The notes beneath the pieces were generated by a model. That model was not told the origin of the DNA, did not search any database, and saw nothing but the letters and a program-made list of their open reading frames with translations. This document shows positions 22,920 to 32,473 of a stretch of 64,000 nt of DNA, one piece after another (position 1 is the first letter of the stretch; every line of letters begins with the position of its first letter). This DNA is from Deroplatys truncata. Taxonomy: Eukaryota > Arthropoda > Insecta > Mantodea > Mantidae. A program made the position numbers and the translations under genes. Location: positions 137,175,142 through 137,239,141 of the forward strand of contig CM060986.1 in assembly GCA_030765065.1 (NCBI GenBank), written 5' to 3'.

Positions 22920-25837
22920 ATGCCCCGTAACTGTTGTGTTCCCGGATGTAAATCCAATTACAGCAAAGATGGACCTTTGGTACCGATATTTATATTTCCG
23001 AAAGATAAACTTTTAAGAGAAAAATGGATCAGATGCATAAATCGAGAGCACTTTACGCCATCGAAGGATTCAGCTGTATGCATACAACATTTTGCTGCTG
23101 ACTTTGTTATAAGAGAAGATAAATTCCGTTGTGATGATGGTTCTGTTATAACACTTCCAAGAAAGAGGATCAAACTAGAGGATGGTGCATTTCCAACAAT
23201 TTTTGAAAATCAACCATCCTATTTATCGAAACGGTTGCCTCCTAAAAGAAAGGACCCGAGTGAGCGTATGAACCAAGTTTGTGCCCGTGACCAGCAACAA
23301 TTTGAAGAATGGAATGAAAGGGACAATATAAGTGGATACTGTGAGTTTCTGGAAAAGTTGAAAAGTAGAAATGTGAGTCCTTTTATTATAATAAACAGGC
23401 CTGACAGCAGTTATATTTCATTATGTAAAATCGATGACACGTGTGTTACTGAGCCGCCAAAAGTGACAGTGTGCATTAAAATCATGCCATCTCTTGCAGT
23501 GCATGTATTTCACAATAATGCAGAACTTCCCAGGAAACAGTTTGAATGGTGTTTGGGTGATGAATTAATGTGTAATAAGTGGACGAAATTTGACTGCCTG
23601 TTGAGCCATGTAGCAGCATTTGAAGAGGAAAATGTAAGTAGTAATGACAAACTTTCATTATTTTTGAATTGGTTTGGAAACACTGACCTTAGCAATTTTG
23701 AGGACAAAACAAAAACGAAATTGGTATTCTTAAGAGAACAGTTGCAACTTGCTGTATCCACACAGCCAAGGTATTCACCAGAAACATTGTTTTGGGCATC
23801 AGCATTATTTTACTCTTTTCCTGGGGCTTATCGTCTGGTTCACACAAGCAAGGTTCTGACAATTCCCCATCCAGCTTATTTAAGGAGGCTACTCTGCAAG
23901 TTGGGAACTAATAGTGTAATAAATCCTTCCCAAGTAAAATATCTTACAGAAAAATGTAAACTCATTGGGGAACATGAAAGAATAGTAAGTGTCTTGCTGG
24001 ATGAAATTTATGTCACACCCAAGCTGAGTTATAAGGGTGGGAAAATAGAAGGGATTGCCATGAAGAGAGAGAGAGAGAAGTCGATACTGCCACTACAATC
24101 CAAGCATTTATGATTTCTTCTCCTTTGTCAGGAAATTCAGATGTCATTGCCCTCTTTCCAGTAAAAAACATAAATAGCATTTCATTGCATCAAATGACCC
24201 TTGAAGTACTAAATGCTTTAGAAAGTTGTGGATACATTGCTCTTTGCCTTATATCAGACAACAATAAGGTGAATAAAGCAATGTTTCAGCATTTATGCAA
24301 TGGGTCATTGAAAAAGAGTGTGCAAAATCCATCAAATACTGATAGAGAGCTCTTCTTACTTTTTGATTCCGTACATTTATTAAAATGTATAAGAAACAAT
24401 TGGCTCAATGTAGTAAATCAAATTTTCAACATTCCAAACAAGAATGACATTCTGTCAGGAGTTCCAGAAGATTGGTTTCAAACTAACTTAAGTGAGGGTG
24501 CCACATCATCTGTCACTTTCACATATTTTAATGAAGAAGCAAAGTTTAGCGATTTAATACGCCTTCATGAATCGGAGCAAAACTGCATAATTAAAGAGGC
24601 TCCTGCCCTTACAAGGAAAGCACTTTTCCCTTCTTCTTTTGAGAGGCAAAATGTTTCTCTTGCTTTAAAGATATTTGATGATAAAAACATTGTAGCTCTG
24701 CAAAGGAAGTTAGTTGAAAATCCTAAAGAATTCTCTACAGGAACAATACATTTTCTCCAACTTGTTGTGAAATGGTGGAAGATTTCAAATGTTAAGAGTC
24801 CATCCAAAGGAAAATATAGTAGGGATTTTGACTGTAACCCTATCCAGGGACCTGAAGACCCAAAACTTAAGTTTCTAGAAGAGTTTTCATTGTTTTTGAA
24901 AGTGTGGCATTCTTCAGCTGTCAGCGGTAAACTCACAAATGAAACACATGTTGCTCTTACACACACTTTAGATAGTTTTGTACATATGTGTAAATACATT
25001 TTTTGTAATTTTAAATGGAAGTATATTTTGGCAGGAAAGTTTCAAACTGATAAACTCGAGGGTAGTTTTGGTCAGTATCGACAAATGAGTGGTGGAAACT
25101 ATCATATTTCTGTGGAACAAGTTCTGGAATCAGAAAGGAAACTGAAAATTTGTAGTGTAATTAAATTAAAATCAGCTTTCCTTGGGGACTGTTCTATAAC
25201 ATCATTTGTATCCTCTTGCTCCAGCAAAAATGTTCCTAGTTCTGCAAATGTACCTAGCACTGTTCTGGAAAAGTTTGAACCTGTAATAGAGTGTGTCGAT
25301 TCAGCTGAAATTGATGAAAGTAATCAAGAAGTGATTATTTGCATTGGTGGATATGTTGCACACAGTGTTCTTAACACATTGAAAATAAACAGAGAAAAGT
25401 GTGCAGCATGTACCTCTACATTATCTACTCTCAGAAACATAATGATTGAGTATGATGCAAGATTTTCATATTTTGATGCTATCAATCGCGGGGGTCTCAA
25501 GTGTCCTTCAGATTTTGTAATACACCTTTGTGTACTGGTTTTTAAAATATTCACCATTTTAATTGGCGAGAAGTATGAAAAGGAGTTCTTGCATCTAAAT
25601 TGCCAAAGAAAGCTTGTGGTACAATTAGCAATGCTTCATTTTGAATTGCATTCTGTAGACTTTGACCAAGTCTGTCAATGTGGACTCCCCCTGCAAAAGC
25701 TTGTAAAGAAGTGCTGTAAGGTGTTAACTAATATATTTTTGAATAATTATTGTAAACTTAAAAATGAGAAGCTCTCAGTGAAAACAAAAGGAAAATTTCA
25801 GCGTAAAGCTTCCAAATTCAATAACAAATTACTATAA
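22920..25837 (+). pseudogene. P-element transposase with N-terminal THAP domain, frameshifted
   Basis: Two overlapping frames make one protein of roughly 970 residues. Frame 1 (22920-24113) starts MPRNCCVPGCKSNY, a C2CH THAP zinc domain of about 85 residues that would bind the terminal DNA, and includes the first RNase H-like motif LLDEIYVTPKLSYKGGKIEG. Frame 2 (ATG at 24110, open from just upstream, to 25837) continues with SDNNKVNK and the late motif TDKLEGSFGQYRQMSGGN, the conserved acidic block of P transposases. The switch lies in the GA run at about 24064-24080: just past it the second frame reads on with family-like sequence before its first ATG. A 1- or 2-nt slip, an assembly error, or less likely a tiny intron would explain it. 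It resembles THAP9-type proteins but lies inside a defined transposon. Confidence 0.92.
24064..24080 (+). repeat. GA run at the transposase frameshift
   Basis: A short (GA)n tract where the transposase changes frame. Slippage here is the simplest cause of the break. Confidence 0.75.
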
Positions 25838-26600
25838 ACCGCAGCATTTCGTGTGTTAGTCATCAAAGTATATTTTGTGTGTATAATTGTATAATATTGT
25901 GAACAGTGTAAATAGTGACAGATAATTGTGAGTGAACTCAATCAATGTCAGCTGCAATCCCAACAATTCTGTTTCATGTAAGTAGTATCATGCTTGTAGT
26001 TTTGCAAAACTGTCTTAACTTCTTTGTAATTTAAATATGTAGCTGTAGTTTAGAAATGCTGTTATGTTGCTGCATGCAAAATTGTAGACTGCCTGAATGT
26101 TGTTTCACAGTGCTGACTTAAGTGTGTGTATTTCATACATTTCAGTTGCAGAGCTGGTTTAAGGTTACTTATTTTTTTAATTTCAGTCTCCCAGTATGGA
26201 TTCCCCTGCAAAACTAGTGAAGTGTTATAAGCTGCTGAGTAATATATTTTTTAATTATTGCTGCAGACTGAGAAATGAAAGCTTTCCACCTTAAAGCTGC
26301 TTAATTCAGTAGCTAATTACCCTAAATAATGGCATGTCGTGTATCAGCCATCCAGTACATATTTTTTGTATATAATATTGTGTACAGTGCAATAAACGTG
26401 TAAACAGTGACAGATAATTTTGTGTGAACTCAGTGTCAAGTGCAGTATCAACAGTTCTGTTTCACGTAAGTAGTATGCTGTTTACAGTTTTGTAAAACTG
26501 TCTATCTTCTTTGCAATGTATATATGTAGCTGTAGTTTACGAACGTTGTTAATTTATGGCATGCAAAACCGTAGACTACGTGGATGTTCTTTAGGGTTAT
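25679..26600 (+). repeat. Diverged tandem duplication of the P-element 3' end
   Basis: The last part of the transposase and its 3' flank (about 25679-26102) recur, diverged, at about 26197-26595. Shared blocks include the coding stretch with CCCTGCAAAA, the AGTGACAGATAATT block and the AGTAGTATG block. The second copy has decayed coding and an AATAAA at 26390-26395. No further gene in 25838-26802. Confidence 0.75.
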
Positions 26601-26802
26601 ATACGCATTTCATTGCTCATTGGTCGTCATGCAACATTAAACTGTATTTATTTTACTTTTACGACAGTATTTTTGCGTACAACAGAGCATATGTGTACAC
26701 AAAAGACGTGTTATTATACCACTTTTGAATTTTACTGCGGAAAAATCGTAGCTTGTAGACGAGCTGTTTAAAATGTTTCCCACCACGCACGGCCTCCATT
26801 TT

Positions 26803-26841
26803 GAATGCCAGTGTCAGGTCCGTTCATTCTAGACGGTCCTG
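26803..26841 (-). repeat. P-element terminal inverted repeat, right
   Basis: 39 bp, the exact inverted partner of 22480-22518. Confidence 0.94.
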
Positions 26842-26849
26842 CACACGAG
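26842..26849. repeat. 8-bp target duplication of the P element, right
   Basis: CACACGAG, the partner of 22472-22479. Confidence 0.95.
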
Positions 26850-28159
26850 GCATTGGTGTGCAGGAAACAGGTATTAGAATTACAGCAGCGATTGCTAATA
26901 TCACATTCTTCACCAGGTTCTACAAAACCATTACCACAAGTTGGACTTAAATATATCTTCATAGGTTTATTGCGGAGACAAAAATCAATGTGACGATTTA
27001 GTGAATGAGTTAGCTCGTGTATATTACACGGGCTCCACTGGCTAGGTATTCCAGCGCCTAATGAAGCGGTCATTATACAGCAGTTTTCACATTGACAGCA
27101 ACCAATATCGTGTTCCATTCCAAGGCTATGACCTAATTCGTGTGCAATAGTTATTGCTGTGAACTCTTCATTAAGTATGTCATCATTTATTATTGCACCG
27201 GAGTGCTCATATGTACACATGGAATATGGGTATGCTTTACCAACAATACCATACTTAAAAGATATTGAGGTAAGTAACTGTGCATGATCATGAGGAAATG
27301 ATTGTAGCAAAAATTCTCTGCGATAACGCAAAAAGTCATCCAATACCTGATGGCTATCATCACTAATATATATCTGATTACGATTTGACCAAACGATAAC
27401 ACCTACAAGTGCAATCGATATATTTAAAGGGGCATATAAGGTATGAAGAAGATTAGTTAAGTGCAAACAATGCTGACTGACACTACGTTTGGCGAGTGTT
27501 AATTTTCTATAAAGGGTGTAGTCCACGACAAAGAGTAATTCCACTATACGTGGCATATTGTTGGATATAGTAGGTATTTTAATATCAGTGGTATCTCGTT
27601 GAAATCTTAAGTTAACATGAAGTTGTTTGGATAAACTAAGTGGGTTATGTATAAATGATGCTGCATGGGCGCATGTTCGATTATACTGGTGAGTTGTTAA
27701 TGTGGTAGAATTTTGAAGAACGAGGAAACCTGGAAGTTTATGTAGTTGCTCACTGAACTGGGATTGCTTTGGTAATTGTAATACTTGTGTTCCATCATAT
27801 ATTATTCCTCGCAAACTGTCACAGGTGGATATTGCGGCCCATGATTGACTTATACCGCGTATTTTTCCATAAAACTGACAGAATTTAAGTGTAGTGATAT
27901 TAATGTATTTATTGCCTGAAGTATGTTTCTCATAAAAAGTGTGGGGTATGAAAGCGGTGTTTAAATGGAAATCCACTGTGTAGTTCTGATGTTCGAATTG
28001 GTATACCAGGAGAAAAGTAGTTAGATACGGATAATAGTGTTTAGATAATTGAAACGTAGGTTTCACGTCATCATTGTGTCTTGGGGTGTGAAATGCGGAA
28101 ACTAATAATGCTAAAACACAACAAAGGGACAAGTAAAGTGTAATAATGATATGGCTCAT
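26842..28159 (-). pseudogene. ADAM metalloprotease-disintegrin, N-terminal part (split by P element)
   Basis: Open frame from an ATG at 28159, giving a hydrophobic signal peptide (LYLSLCCVLALLVSAF); the frame also extends upstream to 28192 without an ATG. Numbering from 28192: a reprolysin prodomain with FCQFYGKIRG and AISTCDSLRG at about 104-130; a metalloprotease domain from about 215 (RIVELLFVVDYTLY); the zinc site HELGHSLGMEHD at 351-362 with all three His and the catalytic Glu; the Met-turn CCIMTAS at 371-377; and the start of the disintegrin domain at CGNGFVEPGEECD near 419. At residue 450 the frame runs into the P-element terminal repeat, so the last 25 residues of the long frame (to 26768) are transposon read-through. 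Several N-glycosylation sequons. It has no introns, as expected for a captured cDNA. ADAMs cleave membrane-protein ectodomains at the cell surface. Confidence 0.93.
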
Positions 28160-28205
28160 TATGATGTCAACGTATAACGGTAGGAAAGTCAAAATTAACC
28201 CTTAC

Positions 28206-28296
28206 CCAGTGCATGTAGAAAGCAGTATCTGCACCAATTAGCCTCTTGTAATAGTTATTGACTGGTAAATTCTTTAGCGTTGATTCTGAGGGAGTG
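28206..28296 (-). other. Candidate 91-nt internal exon upstream of ADAM
   Basis: On the minus strand a strong acceptor (TTTTTTTCCTAG, ending at 28297) and a consensus donor (CACTGG then GTAAGG, donor at 28205-28200) bracket 91 nt. One frame is open through it and ends on a codon boundary. It contains an ATG followed by two codons before the donor. The stretch 28193-28918 between integrase and ADAM otherwise holds no gene I can recognise. Splicing is inferred from sequence only. Confidence 0.35.
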
Positions 28297-28918
28297 CTAG
28301 GAAAAAAACAAAATACCAATAGAAGTGATACCAAAATTGTTGAGAAAAAAGGTAATAAAAAGGGAAATTATTAGGTACAACATACAGAAAATAAATACTT
28401 AAAGAAATCTGTTACCTGAAGCCGACGCATCGGGAGACGCGTAGGGGAGATGCATTTGTAAATTTGATTGTATTATAATATACAATGATAAGACACGAAA
28501 GTAAACCTGAATGTTCCAAAGGTCAATGACAGACTAAAACATTATTTAGAAATACGACGTTTTAAATGGAGTAAGAGAGAGTGAAAAAAAAATTCTACTA
28601 AATTTCAACAGGGGTTCTAAAACCCTGTACCCCATCGTAGTAAAATGATTATGCTGCAACCAACATCATTATTATTGGTTATTTTCATTGACTATGTAAT
28701 TCTTTGTATTTTTTTTTTGGATGATGATCTTAAAATTAAGAATGTAATATGTATAGTAGATGTATGTATATAATAAAAATAGAGCTAGGCTAATTATGCC
28801 AACATGGTGGTAGGAAATCGTCATCAGACGAGCCTAAGGTGAATATGTTAGAATTAATTATGGTGCTAAAGGGACTGTGTATAGCAGCAATATGAATACA
28901 TGAATGTCATACATGATT

Positions 28919-30205
28919 CTAATTTCTCCTATAGGGTAAATAATATGGGTATAAGCGAGATACATGCACTAGCATTTCCTTCACTTTAGGACCAGTTGCT
29001 TGTCGCACTCTATAATTTACAGGTGACGTCTGCTGAACTACTATATAGGGTCCTTGGAATCGGTGTAATAGTTTGGTGGTTTTACCTTTCTTTCGAAATG
29101 GTGTGAATAATTTCACCAATTGGCCCGGGGCGAATTTAAGTGCACGTCTTTTTCTATCAAAAATTCTTTTATCTTTAGCTTGTCTACGCGCAATGTTATT
29201 CTTAGCAAGTTCGCGTGCCTGATGAATCCGAGTTTGAGTTTCCTTCACGAAAATATTATCGGTGGAGTGTTTCAATTCAACCTCCCCGGGTAAGGTTGGG
29301 TTACGACCATAGATCAAGTAAAATGGCGACATTCCTGTCGATTCCTGTCGACTGGTGTTGTATGCAAACACTACGTGCGGAACTGCAACATCCCAATCAT
29401 CCTGTTTGGTTGAGGTATAATTTGAGATCATATTAACGATCGTTTGGTTAGCTCTTTCGCATAAACCATTACAGGACGGATGATAGGCCGTTGTGAACAT
29501 AGATTTAACACCCATAGATGCTAGCAGATGTCGAGTAACTTCGCTAAGGAATACTGAACCTCGATCTGATAGCAACATAGCAGGGGCTCCGTGCCGGCAT
29601 ATTATATTTTCCAAAACAAAGTGAGCCACGTGTTCAATGGAACCCCTTGGGATTGCTTTTACCTCTACCCATCTACTTGCAAAATCGGTACCGACGATCA
29701 ACATGGTATTACCCAATTTGGATTTCCGAAGCGGTCCAACCAAATCTATTCCCCATCGTTCACCTATCCGATTAACTGGAATGGGCTGAAGAAATCCCGC
29801 TGGCTTAATATTTTTGGGACCTTTTCGGGACTGACAACTGGGGCAACCTTTGACATACCTTTCAATGTCTTTTCGCATCCCTAACCAGTAATATCGAGCA
29901 TTAATTCTAGTGAAGGTCTTAGTGAACCCCAAATGACCAGATAATGGGTCATCATGGCAGGAAAATAAAATTTCCTGTTTCAAGGATTCTGGGATTACTA
30001 ATAAGTGTAGTGGTCCCGTCGCTCCGGCGTTCTTTCGGTAAAGTACCCCTGATTTCAGGATATATGAAGCGGCTTGTCGCCGTAGTTTAGTGGGACCTGC
30101 ACCCGGGTCTTCCAATGTCTGGATTATGGGTTTCAACTGAGGATCATCCCGTTGGTTTCGCGTTACATCAACCGGGGAGAGCAGACAAGTTATTAGGTCA
30201 TCCAT
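28919..30205 (-). CDS. pol: Pol part 2: integrase
   Basis: A 428-residue integrase, in the same frame as the reverse transcriptase part and separated from it by a single TAA. It has the HHCC zinc domain (His84, His91, Cys121, Cys124), a D,D-35-E catalytic core (Asp154 in WGIDLVGPL, Asp214 in LLSDRGSVF, Glu250 in NGLCERANQT), and a C-terminal GPYIV motif near 385 of the GPY/F type. It catalyses strand transfer of the cDNA into host DNA. The next gene, ADAM, starts about 0.75 kb downstream. Confidence 0.94.
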   Translation of the reverse strand: MDDLITCLLSPVDVTRNQRDDPQLKPIIQTLEDPGAGPTKLRRQAASYILKSGVLYRKNAGATGPLHLLVIPESLKQEILFSCHDDPLSGHLGFTKTFTRINARYYWLGMRKDIERYVKGCPSCQSRKGPKNIKPAGFLQPIPVNRIGERWGIDLVGPLRKSKLGNTMLIVGTDFASRWVEVKAIPRGSIEHVAHFVLENIICRHGAPAMLLSDRGSVFLSEVTRHLLASMGVKSMFTTAYHPSCNGLCERANQTIVNMISNYTSTKQDDWDVAVPHVVFAYNTSRQESTGMSPFYLIYGRNPTLPGEVELKHSTDNIFVKETQTRIHQARELAKNNIARRQAKDKRIFDRKRRALKFAPGQLVKLFTPFRKKGKTTKLLHRFQGPYIVVQQTSPVNYRVRQATGPKVKEMLVHVSRLYPYYLPYRRN

Positions 30206-32467
30206 TTATTCGACTACTGATGTTTCAGGCTCATCTACGGGATACCGTGATAGCACATCAGCGTCTAAATGTTTTGCTCCAGATTTATAAAGAATGGTGT
30301 ATTGATATTCCTGTAACTTCAAAGCCCATCTCGCCAACCTACCCGTAACGTCCTTTAAATTACGTAGGTAGCATAGCGCATGATGGTCGCTAACAATGTT
30401 TACAGGATAACCATATATATATGATCTGAAATGCGTTAGGCCATAAACTATGGCTAGCAATTCCAACTCAGAGATACTATAATTTTTTTCGTGTTTGTTT
30501 AGCGACCTGGAACAATAAGCTACTGGATGAAGTTCTCCATTTATCCTTTGTAATAACGCGCTGCCCACCCCTACTGTACTGGCATCAACGTGGAGCTCAG
30601 TATAAGCTCCAGGGTGATAATGAGCTAACACAGGTGCTGTTGTTAATAGGCGCTTCAATGCATCAAAAGATTTCTGATGCTCTTGCGACCATTCAAAATT
30701 CTGGTTTTTCCGCGTGAGGTCGTGCAATGGTTGAGCAATAGTTGAAAAATTCATAACGAATCGGCGATAAAAACTGAATAGTCCTAATACTTTGCGTACA
30801 TCTCGCACTGTCTTAGGTATCGGTAAATTGGTGATGGCTTTAATTTTGTCCGCATCTGGTTCGATGCCTTTCGCAGATACTTCAAAGCCCAGAAGTTTGA
30901 TACGCGACATACCAAAAAAACATTTTTCGGGCTTCAATTTGAAGTTATGTTCTGTCAATTTAAGAAAGACTTCTTCCAAATTGTTCAACAATTCTGAAAA
31001 GGTTGACGCGAACACCACTATATCATCAAGATATACCAACGCTTTTTTGTATTTAAGGTCTCCTAACAGATCACTAGCGGCTTTGGAAAAGAACCTAGGG
31101 GCATTCACGAGGCCAAATGGCATCCGAGTGAATTCTAGTTGAGAGTCTGAAGTGACGAAAGAACTATATTTTCTAGATTCTTCCGCAATGGGAACTTGAA
31201 AGTATGCACTCAATAAGTCCAAGGTACAATACCACTGCGACTTCCCTAAATAACTTAATAAGTCGTCGATCAATGGTAAAGGATAAGAAGAGGCGACTGT
31301 CACAGCATTCAACTTACGGTAGTCCACACAAAATCTAAAGGAATTATCCTTCTTTTTGACTAAAACAACTGGAGAGGCCCATGGGCTACTGGATTCTCTA
31401 ATGATTCCAGCCTGCTGCATTTCCCTTACTTGGGACTGAATGACCTCTCGTTGAGCCTGAGAGACTCTGTAAGGCCTTTGCCTTATGGGAGTCTCATCTG
31501 TAACCTCAATTTGAAATTCCCCAATATCAGTAGAACCTAACTCACATAACTGAGTGGCAAAGACATTGCGGTACTTTGCTAATAAGGAATGCAATTGCAA
31601 ACGTTGTTCTGACGTAAGTTGTGAATTAAGATTGAACTTTGCACCATGAACAACAACTGGGTTCGAATCTCCGACCGACCAGTTTGCTGACTGTACTAAG
31701 GCTACCTCATATGCTGTAGCAAGAGTGGTACCAGCAAAAATTGCTTTTGGTTCCGCCGTATTATTACGTACGGGAATGATACACTCTCGTTCAGCCCTGC
31801 AAAATACTGGTGTGATATCGATGTTTTTCTTTTGCATCAGCCTGGCACTGGGTTCTAAAAGAACTCTACCCATCCCACTAGGTGGGAGATAAGCCTTAAC
31901 ATTCAATGATGTAAAAGCAGGTATTCTAACGTCTTGTGCGCAAGAAACCTTATATTCTTTGTCTTCGTCATCCTCTGGTTCAATGGTTATCTGCGCTAGT
32001 GGACAGTCTACCTTTTCATTGCACCGAAGGGTGGTTTTAAGACCATCAGGGAGACGGAGTGTAATGGAGAAAGAAGCTAAATCAATTATGGCTTTATAGC
32101 GATTTAGGAAATCCATTCCTAACAAAAGATAATGCCCAAATTCTTTGACTACTAAGACGTCTTCTGAAAAATTCATTCCGCCAATTTGAAAAGAAAGTTT
32201 GGTGGCATATCTGACGTCTAATAAATTATTGTTTGCTGTGCGCAAAGTCAAGCTCTGGGGAGCGGGATAAGTGGAGGTGGACACAAAACTTTCATGGACT
32301 ATACTAACAGCGCTACCCGTGTCGAATAAGACATCAACAGGTGCGTTGTTAAGCAAAATTCCCTTCGTTGTAAGTGTATTTACCGGTTGAATGAGCGACG
32401 TCGTGGGTTCCTGAATATGAGTAAAAATGGGCGTCACGGGGTTTATGCCCGTGACGTTCCTGATCCG
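30206..32467 (-). CDS. pol: Pol part 1: protease, reverse transcriptase, RNase H
   Basis: The frame is open from 32533, but translation enters it by -1 frameshift near 32467. Counting residues from 32533: an aspartic protease with LFDTGS (Asp71) and HYLLLGMDF near 134-142; a reverse transcriptase with SSPWASPVVLVKKKD at 382-396, the MPFGLVNAPRFF motif at 471-482 and the active site YLDD at 501-504; and an RNase H beginning near 640 with LHVDAS (Asp650), ending with a DADVLSRYP motif. All active-site residues I checked are present. The frame closes with TAA (30206-30208), immediately followed by the in-frame ATG of integrase. In gypsy elements pol is normally one frame, so this TAA is either an inactivating mutation or a readthrough/restart point. 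Confidence 0.95.
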   Translation of the reverse strand, partial: RIRNVTGINPVTPIFTHIQEPTTSLIQPVNTLTTKGILLNNAPVDVLFDTGSAVSIVHESFVSTSTYPAPQSLTLRTANNNLLDVRYATKLSFQIGGMNFSEDVLVVKEFGHYLLLGMDFLNRYKAIIDLASFSITLRLPDGLKTTLRCNEKVDCPLAQITIEPEDDEDKEYKVSCAQDVRIPAFTSLNVKAYLPPSGMGRVLLEPSARLMQKKNIDITPVFCRAERECIIPVRNNTAEPKAIFAGTTLATAYEVALVQSANWSVGDSNPVVVHGAKFNLNSQLTSEQRLQLHSLLAKYRNVFATQLCELGSTDIGEFQIEVTDETPIRQRPYRVSQAQREVIQSQVREMQQAGIIRESSSPWASPVVLVKKKDNSFRFCVDYRKLNAVTVASSYPLPLIDDLLSYLGKSQWYCTLDLLSAYFQVPIAEESRKYSSFVTSDSQLEFTRMPFGLVNAPRFFSKAASDLLGDLKYKKALVYLDDIVVFASTFSELLNNLEEVFLKLTEHNFKLKPEKCFFGMSRIKLLGFEVSAKGIEPDADKIKAITNLPIPKTVRDVRKVLGLFSFYRRFVMNFSTIAQPLHDLTRKNQNFEWSQEHQKSFDALKRLLTTAPVLAHYHPGAYTELHVDASTVGVGSALLQRINGELHPVAYCSRSLNKHEKNYSISELELLAIVYGLTHFRSYIYGYPVNIVSDHHALCYLRNLKDVTGRLARWALKLQEYQYTILYKSGAKHLDADVLSRYPVDEPETSVVE

Positions 32468-32473
32468 TTTGGG
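32432..32473 (-). promoter_or_regulatory. -1 ribosomal frameshift signal (gag to pol)
   Basis: On the minus strand a slippery heptamer CCCAAAC (32467-32473) is in register with gag as C CCA AAC. A 10-nt spacer follows, then a perfect 9-bp hairpin with stems 32448-32456 and 32432-32440 and a 7-nt loop. The gag TAA (32443-32445) lies inside the loop. pol is in the -1 frame relative to gag, exactly as this signal would require. Confidence 0.88.

Larger units (their letters stand above)
22480..26841 (+). mobile_element. P-type DNA transposon nested in the ADAM gene
   Basis: 4362 bp. Perfect 39-bp terminal inverted repeats at 22480-22518 and 26803-26841, both starting CAGGACCGTC from the outside. 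An 8-bp duplication CACACGAG flanks it at 22472-22479 and 26842-26849; 8 bp is typical of P elements. It carries one THAP-domain transposase in two frames on the plus strand, opposite to the host retroelement. Confidence 0.95.

Noticed and set aside
22920-25837. A domesticated THAP9-like host gene
   Set aside because: It sits inside 39-bp inverted repeats with an 8-bp duplication and has a frameshift, so it is a transposon gene.
21504-28192. ADAM as an ordinary host gene
   Set aside because: It lies on the pol strand between two identical LTRs, has no introns across the whole domain set, and is placed between pol and env.
28160-28192. ADAM start at 28192
   Set aside because: The first codon of that frame is TTG. 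The first ATG, at 28159, is followed by a good signal peptide.
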